53,377 nt of DNA from Candidatus Gastranaerophilales bacterium (GTDB taxonomy: Bacteria > Cyanobacteriota > Vampirovibrionia > Gastranaerophilales > Gastranaerophilaceae): positions 1-53,377 of the forward strand of contig CALURK010000013.1 in assembly GCA_944323165.1 (NCBI GenBank), given 5' to 3'. Made by a program: the position numbers and the translations under genes. Below, piece after piece: positions 1-7,979 of this stretch (position 1 is its first letter; every line of letters starts with the position of its first letter). Under the pieces are notes generated by a model. The model saw only the letters and a program-made list of their open reading frames with translations. It was not told the DNA's origin and made no database searches.

Positions 1-53
1 TCGCCGATTTTTAATATTATATTACTAATATGTGTCTAATATCTTGACTCGTA

Positions 54-266
54 TTAAAAATTTAAAAATTCAGCTAATGTTAGATTAAAAGCTTTGGCTA
101 TTTTATTTAATTTGGAAAAGGTTAAATCATTTTGAGCAGTTTCAATATTCCCTAAAGTAGAGCGTGCAATTTGGGCTAAATCCGCTAAATCATCTTGAGT
201 GTACTTATGTAATTTCCTTAACTCTTTTATACGATTTGCTAATTTTTGTAATAATACCTTGTCCAT
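54..266 (-). CDS. XRE-family helix-turn-helix repressor
   Basis: Protein of about 70 residues made almost entirely of one Cro/CI-type HTH domain: an N-terminal helix (MDKVLLQKLANRIKELR), then YTQDDLADLAQIARSTLGNIE as turn and recognition helix, then a helix ending AFNLTLAEFLNF. The start is taken at the ATG at 264-266; an upstream extension to 317 would run across the divergent promoter. It is divergent from a HAD phosphatase gene, and the short intergenic gap holds an inverted repeat that could be its operator. It probably autoregulates and controls the neighbour. The target is not known from sequence. Confidence 0.85.
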   Translation of the reverse strand: MDKVLLQKLANRIKELRKLHKYTQDDLADLAQIARSTLGNIETAQNDLTFSKLNKIAKAFNLTLAEFLNF

Positions 267-273
267 AATTAAA

Positions 274-317
274 TTGTCCGCTATAATGACAATATAGACA
301 AACTGTGAGGCGGACAA
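274..317. promoter_or_regulatory. Inverted-repeat operator candidate between XRE regulator and HAD gene
   Basis: TTGTCCGC at 274-281 is mirrored exactly by GCGGACAA at 310-317, with 28 bases between. The interval contains a TATAAT-like stretch and the repeats GACAATATAGAC. The position, just upstream of both divergent starts, suits binding by the adjacent XRE protein. This is inference from the repeat only. Confidence 0.5.
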
Positions 318-325
318 AATGGCTT

Positions 326-661
326 ATGTTCACTAAAAAAATACTTATAGATTTAGACGGCGTACTAAATGAGTACGGGAAAGAGAAATTTAATGAAAAT
401 TATATTCCTGAAATTAAGCTTGGGGCTTATGAATTTTTAGAAACTTTATCTCATAATGCAGAATTATATCTTTTTACATCAAGAAACTTGATGCTTGCAA
501 CTAAATGGCTAATTAATAACAATTTAGATAAATTTTTTAAAGATGTTACTAATGTAAAATTGCCGTCTTATCTTTATATTGATGATAGAACGATTTGTTT
601 CAAGGGGGATTATCACAAAACTCTTGAAGAAATTGAAAACTTCAAAGTTTATTGGAGATAG
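326..661 (+). CDS. Small HAD-superfamily phosphatase
   Basis: About 111 residues. HAD motif I is ILIDLDGVLNEYG (nucleophile and acid/base aspartates), motif II is LFTSR, a lysine lies near VKLPSY, and motif IV is YIDDR. There is no sizeable cap domain, so the substrate may be a small phosphate ester or a polynucleotide end. An ATG at 326 is chosen because the protein then begins directly with the beta-strand before motif I; a GTG at 305 in the same frame is possible. Its 3' end overlaps the tail of the hemL pseudogene on the other strand. It is divergent from, and probably controlled with, the XRE regulator. Confidence 0.7.
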   Translation: MFTKKILIDLDGVLNEYGKEKFNENYIPEIKLGAYEFLETLSHNAELYLFTSRNLMLATKWLINNNLDKFFKDVTNVKLPSYLYIDDRTICFKGDYHKTLEEIENFKVYWR

Positions 662-1404
662 TGTCATATTCCGATATTATATCAGCTGTCTGTTCTATTA
701 TTTTATCAGTATGTGCTACGGAAACAAACATTGATTCAAATTGCGATGGAGCGACATAGATTTTATTTTTCAGCATATAATCAAAATATTTTGCAAATTT
801 ATTTGTATCGCAAGTTGCAACATCATTATAGTTAAAGACAGGTTTTTCTGTAAAAAATACTGACATTAATGAACCTACTCTATGTGTTAGCAAGCCGAGT
901 TGTTTATATGCTTTTTCAAGAATTGAGGTATTTTTATCTATTTGTGAATAAATTTCTGGATTTTCGATTAGAATTTTTAAAGTTTCAATTCCGGCTGTAA
1001 CTGCAATCGGGTTTCCGGATAGAGTTCCTGCTTGATATACGGCTCCAACAGGTGCAACGCAAGACATAATATCTTTTCTGCCGCCATAAACAGCAAGTGG
1101 CATACCGCCACCAACGATTTTTCCAAAAGTTAGTGATTTTTCGTAAAAATTCCAAAAATCCCTGCTTAGGCGGTACAACTCCCATGTTTGCGGCAACTGG
1201 TTCTACTACTATACAGGCTATATCGTCTGCGTATTGTTCCATAATTCTTCTAACAGAGGCTTCATCGTTATAATCTGCGAGAAGAGTGTATTTTGCATAA
1301 TCCTTTGGAATTCCTGCACTGTCGGGAATGGCTTCTGTTAATACTCCAGATCCGGCTTTCATAAGTAGTCCGTCTGAATGCCCGTGGTAGCAGCCTGTGA
1401 ATTT
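642..1404 (-). pseudogene. hemL: Broken hemL (glutamate-1-semialdehyde 2,1-aminomutase)
   Basis: Recognisable HemL pieces: [16 protein letters not shown] then [21 protein letters not shown] and [14 protein letters not shown] in one frame, then [17 protein letters not shown] and [10 protein letters not shown] in another, down to a normal C-terminus. The intact enzyme makes 5-aminolevulinate, the first committed tetrapyrrole precursor, and is about 430 residues long. Here roughly the first 135 residues are missing. A second deletion with a frame change near 1160 removes the segment holding the conserved DEV motif, although the PLP lysine (GKIVGGG) survives. Two independent lesions make an assembly artefact unlikely. 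The upstream edge abuts the truncated sulfite reductase remnant. Confidence 0.88.
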
Positions 1405-1406
1405 AA

Positions 1407-2609
1407 TTATTTAAAAAGTTCTTCTTTATCAACTTCTATTATTTTATGTAATAGTCCGCTGGAGTCTGACAGACCTTGCTGACAAATTGTTGCTCCTACA
1501 CAACTCACAGACTCTTGTAATTCTGTATTGGCATTATCCGGACTTAATATATCTATAACTTTGTTAGCTTCATCTCCTGTTAAGTTAACAATGAACATTT
1601 CTTCTTTTGTAGATAACCGAATTTCAGCACCTTCAATTTCAGAAACAACATTGTATAAATCTTTCAAAACATCAAAAGAGGGGTTCCCTAACGCAGGATG
1701 GTATTTTACAGCATACAACCCTTGTTGTTTTTGCTCTATTATGTTTCTGTTTATCTTAGCAACTGTATTATCGGATTTTTTGTTGTTTTCTGCCAATTTA
1801 ATATCTAATTTTAAATTCTCTGTACTTTTAATTTCAGAAAGTATTCTATTAAATTCTTCTAAGTACTTTTCTTCTCCAATTGTTTTAGGAATGTATCTTG
1901 TTCTGGCTTTTGCCCTGTTTTCATAATTTCCGTATTTCATAAAGATTTGAACCATTGCCATTATGTAATATAAGACATCATTCGGCTCAATATCTTCTGC
2001 TGTTTTAATTCAAAATTCAGGGTTTACCCCTAAACCTCCTGCCGTGTATAAATCAAATTTGCCATTTGGTTTTGCAATAAATCCCTTATCTCTATATGTT
2101 GCGTGAACAATATTTTTAGGAGAGTTTGAAAAACCTACTTTTAACTTTCTTGGTAATTTAACTTGACCTATCAAATTGACCAAAAATTCAGAAACTGCTC
2201 TTGCGTAAGGGAACACATCAAAAATTTCATCCTTTTCTACGCCTGATAAAGGTGAACAAAGTACATTTCTCGGATGATCTCCCCCGCCGCCTATTGTCAC
2301 AATACCTGCATCAAATGCTTCCAACATCAATTGTGGAATTATATCCGGATTTAATTTGTGCAACTGAATTGATTGATTTGTTGTAAAGTGGATTTTTTCT
2401 ATATTATATTTTTCAATGCTATCCAGAATAAATTTTAAATGTTTAATATCTACTTTACCTGCAGGCATTCTTAATCTAAGCATACCTGTTTTATGGTTGC
2501 GCTCAGAGTATGTTCCAAAACCTCCTGATATTGATTTATATTCAGGTATAGTAAGCTCCCCATTATAAAACTTAAAATTATGTATTTTATATAAAATATT
2601 TCTAAAGAT
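1407..2609 (-). pseudogene. Broken nitrite/sulfite reductase (siroheme, ferredoxin-type)
   Basis: Two halves of one gene are separated by an in-frame TGA at 2010-2012. Upstream half: SGGFGTYSERNHKTGMLRLR, GGGGDHPRNVLCSP and TAGGLGVNPEF. Downstream half: GNYENRAKARTRYI and CVGATICQQGL. The family reduces sulfite or nitrite with a coupled siroheme and [4Fe-4S] centre held by C-x5-C and C-x3-C. The first pair is present, but the frame stops at 1407, before the second pair, so the cofactor cannot be bound even if the stop were read through. No good start codon is seen; the frame opens at a stop at 2610. It directly follows larE and may once have been its operon partner. Confidence 0.85.
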
Positions 2610-2616
2610 TTAACTG

Positions 2617-3399
2617 TTATGTTTGATTTATATCCATGCTTCCGCTTCGCAAACCCTCCAAGTCCAGTGTTATATAATCTAAGTTTAATTCTTTCAATTG
2701 CCCAATGATTTCTTCTCTTTTTCGGATAAAATCTTCCAGCTCAAATAATGGAATTTCAATTCTTGCAAGATTATTGTGAATCCTAAATCTGGAGTTTTTA
2801 AATCCATAATCTTTAAGAATTTTTTCTCCCTGTTTTGCCTTATTAATTAAATCTTTGTATAGCATAGTATTATAAGGAAACCTTGTTGCGATACACGGAG
2901 TTGACGGTTTGTCGAAAATTTTAATTCCTGCTTGTTTGGCAAACTCTCTTATTTCCTGCTTTGTGATACCAAATTCGGCAAGAGGTGACGTGATTCCGAG
3001 CTCTTTTAACGCTTTCAACCCCGGACGGAAAACCTTTAAATCGTCAGAATTTGTCCCGTCTATTATGATTCTTTTTTGAGCGAATTCTTTTAATTTAGAG
3101 AAGAAAAGCTTTTTGCAATGATAACACCTGTCTTTGGGATTATTTTTTATAAGTTCATTTTCTAATGGATAATATTCAATAATATTTTGTTTTACTCCAT
3201 AAAACTGGCATAATTTTTTGGCTTCTTCAATCTCTTCATCAGATTGAAAAACTGATTTAAAAGTCACAGCTGTGGTATCAAAGTCTTTACATAAAAAAAG
3301 GAGTACTGTGCTATCTATACCGCCTGAAAAAGCAAGGCATATACCTTGCTTATCCAGTCCCTTTAAGTATTCTTTAAGCTGTAGAAATTTATGCTGCAT
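2617..3399 (-). CDS. larE: LarE-type pyridinium dithiocarboxylate sulfur transferase
   Basis: 260 residues. An N-terminal PP-loop ATPase has the motif AFSGGIDSTVL. Cysteines occur as RCYHCK (C-x2-C, residues about 93-96) and STPCIATRFPY. In the Lar pathway LarE adenylates the dicarboxylated nicotinic acid mononucleotide made by LarB and replaces carboxylate oxygen by sulfur. Enzymes with a single cysteine sacrifice it, whereas those with the C-x2-C plus a third cysteine, as here, hold a [4Fe-4S] cluster and can use inorganic sulfide. The start overlaps the end of the upstream transporter gene by 11 bases. It is the last intact gene of the nine-gene operon. Confidence 0.9.
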   Translation of the reverse strand: MQHKFLQLKEYLKGLDKQGICLAFSGGIDSTVLLFLCKDFDTTAVTFKSVFQSDEEIEEAKKLCQFYGVKQNIIEYYPLENELIKNNPKDRCYHCKKLFFSKLKEFAQKRIIIDGTNSDDLKVFRPGLKALKELGITSPLAEFGITKQEIREFAKQAGIKIFDKPSTPCIATRFPYNTMLYKDLINKAKQGEKILKDYGFKNSRFRIHNNLARIEIPLFELEDFIRKREEIIGQLKELNLDYITLDLEGLRSGSMDINQT

Positions 3400-4300
3400 C
3401 TTTGTTTTGACCTTTTAATGCTATTAATTGACACATTGCATACATTACCCCGAGTATCATTCCAAATCCTATAATATTTGCAGGAATAGTCTGTACGTTA
3501 GCTAAAAATGCAGTCTTGTTTTGTATAGCATTAGAGATTAAATACAATTGACCTTGAACTTGCGGAATGATAGAATTTTGAATATTCAACAATGACCATT
3601 CAAGACCATCCGGATTTTGTGAAGCTAATTGTGAAATTAAGCCAGCAAGTATTAGTCCCAAGCCACCATAAATGTAGCTCATTTTTCTGTAATCAATATT
3701 TTTTGCTGCTATAGTTATAATCGTTGTAAAAATTCCTTCTACTATACCTATAGGAAGGTGTATTGCTTGCATTAAGCCTGTAAATTTAAGTATGGAATCA
3801 AAGGCTATAGAACCTGATAAAGCTCCTTCTATTACTACAGCAATCGAGCCTAATTGAAGTGCCATAATGGATGCAAGCATTATTCCCAAAATGGATTTGT
3901 TAGTTTTTTCAAAAGGTTTATAGAATAGAGGATACGCTACAAAACAAGCTATAGCTCCCATATTGATTATATTGCATCCTAGTGCAATGAGGCTTCCGTC
4001 TGCAAAAAATAAACTTTGTACAATTAAAATACTGCACATTGCAAGAAAAGCTGCGTACGGGCCAAGCAGAATAGCAAGTAGCACTCCTCCTATAATATGT
4101 CCGCTTGAGCCTGTTTGCGGTATCGAAAAGTTTATCATTTGAAGTGCAAATACCAAACTCGTAAGAGTTGCTGTATAAGCTATTTTATTTTTTGAAAAAT
4201 CTTTTTTTGCTTTTTTGTAAGCATAAAAAGCCGTAGCGCCTGCTAAAACTAGCATTGGAATTCCTGTTACAGGACAAATAATACCATTTCCTAAGTGCAT
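3389..4300 (-). CDS. CbiM/NikM-type nickel transporter substrate-binding membrane protein (LarMN-like)
   Basis: 303 residues, seven or more hydrophobic segments. The protein starts MHLGNGIICPVTGIPML, and Met1-His2 of this family forms part of the metal site. SGHIIGGVLLA and the helix around residue 110 are typical of CbiM. The C-terminal third contains PDGLEWS, the signature of the CbiN/NikN part, so M and N functions are fused. The RBS AAGGAG lies 8 bases before ATG. Lying between larC and larE points to nickel for the Lar cofactor. The transmembrane energising partner (Q) and ATPase (O) of this ECF-type system are not in the window. Confidence 0.88.
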   Translation of the reverse strand: MHLGNGIICPVTGIPMLVLAGATAFYAYKKAKKDFSKNKIAYTATLTSLVFALQMINFSIPQTGSSGHIIGGVLLAILLGPYAAFLAMCSILIVQSLFFADGSLIALGCNIINMGAIACFVAYPLFYKPFEKTNKSILGIMLASIMALQLGSIAVVIEGALSGSIAFDSILKFTGLMQAIHLPIGIVEGIFTTIITIAAKNIDYRKMSYIYGGLGLILAGLISQLASQNPDGLEWSLLNIQNSIIPQVQGQLYLISNAIQNKTAFLANVQTIPANIIGFGMILGVMYAMCQLIALKGQNKDAA

Positions 4301-4312
4301 AATCTTCTCCTT

Positions 4313-5056
4313 TTATTTTATTTGCATAACTCTTAATACAGGGTTTTTATAAGGTCTTTTACCTCTTCCGTACCCGACTTTTTTAATTACCATTTTTTCA
4401 GGGAGTTCTTCTCTATTGTATAAGGCTGCAACTATTGCCGCACCGGTTGGAGTTACCATCTCACCAATGTTATCTGAAATTTTTATCGGAATTTCGTATT
4501 TTGAAACTATTTCACAAACAGCCGGTACAGGAACCGACAGAGCCCCATGTTGACATGTAACCGTTCCTTGACCTTCGGTTAGTGCTGAAAAATATACTTT
4601 TTCAGGTTTTAAATTATCAAAAAGTACGGAAAAACTTACAATATCAACTATAGAATCGATTGCTCCAATCTCGTGAAAATGAATTTCTGAAATATCTTTG
4701 TTATGAACTTTACTTTCAGCTTCGGCTACTATTTTGAAAATTGTTTTGGCAAGTTCTTTTGATTTTTCTGTAATATCAGCTTTGTCAATAATTTTATATA
4801 CATCTTCAAGATTTCTATGTGTATGGTGGTGTTCATGCCCTGTGTGGTGTGTATGTTCCTCAGGTAATATAACGTCAAAATCAGTTGTTGAAATCGCATT
4901 CACCATTTGTTTTGTAATTTTATATTGAAACTCGTTATCAAGTTTCATTGACGCAAGAGCTTTGTCCAAAACTTCTTTATCCGCTCCTAAATCAAGCAAT
5001 GCTCCTACAGACATATCACCTGATATACCAGAATTACATTCAAAATAAAGTTCCAT
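4313..5056 (-). CDS. larC: LarC N-terminal (nickel-binding) domain protein, C-terminal domain absent
   Basis: 247 residues. It begins MELYFECNSGISGDMSVGA, the LarC/DUF111 opening. A His-rich stretch (HTHHTGHEHHHTH) near residue 70, then HFHEIGAIDSIVDI and TPTGAA, are also diagnostic. LarC is the CTP-dependent nickel insertase for the pincer cofactor and is normally about 400 residues, sometimes made from larC1 and larC2 by frameshifting. Here the frame ends after NPVLRVMQIK with TAA, followed at once by the RBS and start of the transporter gene; no LarC2 sequence follows in any frame. The start is set at 5056, one base after the larB stop, with GAGAGG upstream. Confidence 0.88.
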   Translation of the reverse strand: MELYFECNSGISGDMSVGALLDLGADKEVLDKALASMKLDNEFQYKITKQMVNAISTTDFDVILPEEHTHHTGHEHHHTHRNLEDVYKIIDKADITEKSKELAKTIFKIVAEAESKVHNKDISEIHFHEIGAIDSIVDIVSFSVLFDNLKPEKVYFSALTEGQGTVTCQHGALSVPVPAVCEIVSKYEIPIKISDNIGEMVTPTGAAIVAALYNREELPEKMVIKKVGYGRGKRPYKNPVLRVMQIK

Positions 5057-5057
5057 A

Positions 5058-5735
5058 TTATTTTTTCCTCTCAATTAATCTGTTTATTTGACCGGCACTG
5101 TAACCTGCATTATATCCGTTATCAATGTTTACGACAGTCATTCCTTCTGCACACGAATTAAGCATCGTAAGTAATGCCGATAACCCATTAAAGCTTGTCC
5201 CGTAACCTACTGATGTTGGAACTGCAATAACAGGTATATCAACCATGCCGGCAAGAACTCCCCCTAAAGCACCTTCCATTCCTGCTACTGCCACAATTGC
5301 ATTCGCTTTTTTTATATCTTCAATTTTGTCAAAAAGTCTGTGTATTCCTGCAATGCCGATGTCATAATATCTTTTCACATTGCTTCCGTAAAATTCTGCA
5401 GTATCAGCTGCTTCTTCAGCTATAGGAATATCCCCGCTTCCACCTGTACAAATCGCTACTTCTCCGATTTTCTCTATCGGATTTTGTATGAGCGTAACCA
5501 CTTTTGAAATTTCATTGTATTTGATAAGTGAATTGAATTCTCTTTTCAAAGCTTCATACTGCTTTGCTGAGCATCTTGTCCCTAGAACATTCGAATGAGC
5601 CTCTTTAAAAGCCTTAAATATTTCAATAAGCTGAGCTTCAGTTTTGCATTCGCAATAAACAGCTTCGGAATATCCTCGTCTTTTAATCCTGTCTATATCT
5701 AATTTTGCGAAATTAAGTTCTATGTATTTATCCAT
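5058..5735 (-). CDS. larB: LarB, nicotinate nucleotide carboxylase/hydrolase
   Basis: 225 residues. The C-terminal half is a PurE-like domain: ICTGGSGDIPIAEEAADTAE, VAVAGMEGALGG, VPTSVGYGTSF and finally LNSCAEGMTVVNIDNGYNAG, which carries the cysteine known to be needed in LarB. It carboxylates nicotinic acid adenine dinucleotide and hydrolyses it to give the pyridinium-3,5-biscarboxylate mononucleotide used by LarE. The start codon lies inside the end of tatC (8-base overlap), so translation of the Tat and Lar parts is coupled. Confidence 0.93.
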   Translation of the reverse strand: MDKYIELNFAKLDIDRIKRRGYSEAVYCECKTEAQLIEIFKAFKEAHSNVLGTRCSAKQYEALKREFNSLIKYNEISKVVTLIQNPIEKIGEVAICTGGSGDIPIAEEAADTAEFYGSNVKRYYDIGIAGIHRLFDKIEDIKKANAIVAVAGMEGALGGVLAGMVDIPVIAVPTSVGYGTSFNGLSALLTMLNSCAEGMTVVNIDNGYNAGYSAGQINRLIERKK

Positions 5736-6459
5736 TTTTCTCTTTCTTAATTTTTATTTTTGAAACCAATAGTCCTAATTCAAAAAGTAAATATGTAGGT
5801 GTGAATAGGAGAACTTGGCTTAAAATATCAGGGGGTGTGAGTATCCCTGCAATAATTAAAATTATTACAATAACATAAGGTCTCATTTTTTCAAATGTCT
5901 TGTATTCAACAAACCCTGATTTAATCAAAGAATAAGTTATTAGTGGTAGTTGAAACATTAAACCAAAGGCAAGTGTGAGCCAGAGTGAAAGATTTAATAC
6001 ATTAGAGATTCCAAGTACAGCCTTAATATTTTGTGTAGCAAAACTTATTCCAAAATTAATGATAAGTGGTAATATTACGAAAATGCAAAAGACTGTTCCT
6101 AAAACAAACAATAAAAATGATGTTAGAACGATTGATTTAATGAATTTTCTCTCATTTTCATAAAGCGCAGGTGCAAAGAATGTCCATACTTGCTTTATTA
6201 TAAAAGGGAAACACAATATTAAATCCAAAACGAATGCGAACTTTATCTGGAGCAGAAAAACTTCTACAGGAGAAAAATAATTAAGTTCGACAGGCTTTCC
6301 TTTTATAAGCAATTTTATAAACAAATCCAAGCCCTTAGGAGCAATGAAAAGCATCGGAATAATGACTACACCCAAGCTTATCAGGCATTTTATAAGCATT
6401 TCTCTAAAGGCTTCAATATGAGAAATTATACTTTCATCTTTATCTTCAATACTGTTCAT
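5728..6459 (-). CDS. tatC: TatC, twin-arginine translocase receptor subunit
   Basis: 243 residues with six predicted membrane helices. Typical features are SHIEAFREMLIKCL at the N-terminus (TatC has a conserved E in this first loop), FFAPALYENERKF with the functionally important loop, and FGLMFQLPLITY. TatC binds RR signal peptides of folded precursors. The start follows two bases after the tatA stop. Both lie in an operon whose first genes include an RR-signal lipoprotein and a protein with an internal RR segment, suggesting a translocase kept mainly for these. Confidence 0.95.
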   Translation of the reverse strand: MNSIEDKDESIISHIEAFREMLIKCLISLGVVIIPMLFIAPKGLDLFIKLLIKGKPVELNYFSPVEVFLLQIKFAFVLDLILCFPFIIKQVWTFFAPALYENERKFIKSIVLTSFLLFVLGTVFCIFVILPLIINFGISFATQNIKAVLGISNVLNLSLWLTLAFGLMFQLPLITYSLIKSGFVEYKTFEKMRPYVIVIILIIAGILTPPDILSQVLLFTPTYLLFELGLLVSKIKIKKEKNG

Positions 6460-6461
6460 TA

Positions 6462-6677
6462 TTAAACGTCTTTTGGCTTGTATTCCTCGGGTTTTTCTTG
6501 TGTTTCTTCTATTGCATTTTTAAGTTCTTCAGTTTCTTTTTGAATAACATTTTTAGCTTTTTTGTATTCATAAGAAGCTCGCCCCAGTGCTCTTGCAATT
6601 TCAGGAATTCTTTTTCCGCCGAATAAAAGTATAATAACAACCAATATAAGTAATATTTCAGTAATTCCAAGTGACAT
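6462..6677 (-). CDS. tatA: TatA/E-family translocase pore subunit
   Basis: 71 residues. One N-terminal membrane helix ([16 protein letters not shown]) is followed by [15 protein letters not shown], the amphipathic helix with the invariant FGxxKxP-like turn, then a charged tail (about 30 residues, many E and K). Only one TatA/B-type gene is present, so this is a TatAC system of the minimal kind. Located between the iron-sulfur protein gene and tatC. Confidence 0.93.
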   Translation of the reverse strand: MSLGITEILLILVVIILLFGGKRIPEIARALGRASYEYKKAKNVIQKETEELKNAIEETQEKPEEYKPKDV

Positions 6678-6698
6678 TTTTAGTTGACTCCTTTCAAA

Positions 6699-7979
6699 TT
6701 ATATTAAACTTTGTTTTTTAACAGCAAATATCTCAATAGCGTTGCCTCTGTTTTTACAAACTTGTTTGCAAGCACCGCAGCCAATACATTTAGACGCATT
6801 GATGACAATTTTCCCTTCAGCTCTAATTATAGCACCATAAGGACAAGCATTTATACAAGCTCCGCATTTGCCACACTTCTCTTCTATTATCATTGCCATT
6901 CCTATCCTTGTTTTTTGTTTTTCTTCAAGGCTAAGTCTTTTTATTGCTCCAGTCGGACAAACTTGTCCGCACTTATTACAATTCTTGTCACAGCAACCTT
7001 TAGTGTAGTCAAGATGTACAGTAGGAAAGTCTTTATTTGCTTTTACTATAACCTTGTTAGGGCAATTTTCTACGCAAAGATTACAGTTAAAGCATTTGTT
7101 AGCCAGTCTTTCTTCACTTTCAGCTCCGGGAGGAAGAATTATATCTTTAAATTTTTCAACAATTTTATCTTTTACGACCATCCCAGCTTTAACCATTGCA
7201 CCAAAAACTGCTGCGGCTGTTACTCCTAATAAAATTTCGCGTCTTTTATTGCTGAATTTTATAGCTTCTTTAGGTTCCCTTCCATATTTTATACTATTTT
7301 TAGGACATACTCCTAAACATTTTAAGCACTTGACGCAAATTTCGTTATCGACTGTTTTGTCTTTAGAATTTATACACCCGGAAGGGCATTTGCTTTGGCA
7401 TAAACCGCAAGATACACAAGAATCTTTCTGGATATATATTTTATTTGGAGAAATTTTTGATAATATACCAAGTAGCGTACCTGCTGGACAGATATTTGTG
7501 CAGAAAAATCTGTTTTTGAAAAATGTTAAAAACAGTACAACTACAAGAGCTGAAAGTCCTGTTACAGAAAGTGTAAAAGCTGAACCAAAATATGTATAAG
7601 GTTCAATATATCTTATTAAAAGAGCACTTCCTCCAGCCAGCATTCCCAATGTAATTGCTAATATAAAATACTTTAGCGGATAGTTTTTTGTTGGCTTATT
7701 TGTCCGTTTCCTGAAAAATAAAAGTCCTGCAATTTCTTGGATGATTCCAAACGGGCAAATTGTCGAGCAGTAAAAACGTCCGAAAACTATTGTTAAAATA
7801 GTGATTCCCAAAAGTAATGCCAGAGAAATTATCGAAAAATCAATGAATGTTCTTTCTAGAACAGGAATAAATTGAATATCAAAAATCTTTACTGGATAAA
7901 AAATCCCACAAATTCCCAATATAGCAAGTGTAAGTATTGTAATTGCTATCGCTAATCTTATCTTATAAGCTTTTTTCAT
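6699..7979 (-). CDS. NapH-NapG-like fusion: membrane and multi-[4Fe-4S] electron conduit
   Basis: 426 residues. N-terminal half: four membrane helices (about 8-27, 45-67, 103-123, 135-155) with the NapH/NosR cysteine motifs FYCSTICPFG (71-78) and FFCTNICPAG (159-167), then two [4Fe-4S] sites (cysteines 188-198 and 215-225). A twin-arginine segment with hydrophobic stretch follows (RREILLGVTAAAVFGAMV, from 246), then a NapG-like part with four cysteine clusters (296-306, 329-341, 369-379, 398-408). Such proteins pass electrons from menaquinol to exported enzymes. An RR segment after earlier Sec-type helices recalls the actinobacterial Rieske protein, which needs both Sec and Tat. Start overlaps the stop of the aldo/keto reductase gene. 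Confidence 0.85.
   Translation of the reverse strand: MKKAYKIRLAIAITILTLAILGICGIFYPVKIFDIQFIPVLERTFIDFSIISLALLLGITILTIVFGRFYCSTICPFGIIQEIAGLLFFRKRTNKPTKNYPLKYFILAITLGMLAGGSALLIRYIEPYTYFGSAFTLSVTGLSALVVVLFLTFFKNRFFCTNICPAGTLLGILSKISPNKIYIQKDSCVSCGLCQSKCPSGCINSKDKTVDNEICVKCLKCLGVCPKNSIKYGREPKEAIKFSNKRREILLGVTAAAVFGAMVKAGMVVKDKIVEKFKDIILPPGAESEERLANKCFNCNLCVENCPNKVIVKANKDFPTVHLDYTKGCCDKNCNKCGQVCPTGAIKRLSLEEKQKTRIGMAMIIEEKCGKCGACINACPYGAIIRAEGKIVINASKCIGCGACKQVCKNRGNAIEIFAVKKQSLI

Noticed and set aside
2010-2012. TGA at a position where sulfite reductases often have Gly, suggesting UGA recoding as in Gracilibacteria/SR1.
   Set aside because: Several intact genes (aroH, Nudix, dgt, the methylase, prenyl synthase) end in TGA, and the same gene has another disabling truncation.
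6711-7599. Two long plus-strand ORFs opposite the NapH-NapG gene.
   Set aside because: Shadows of a real gene with strong cysteine motifs; composition and missing RBS do not support coding.
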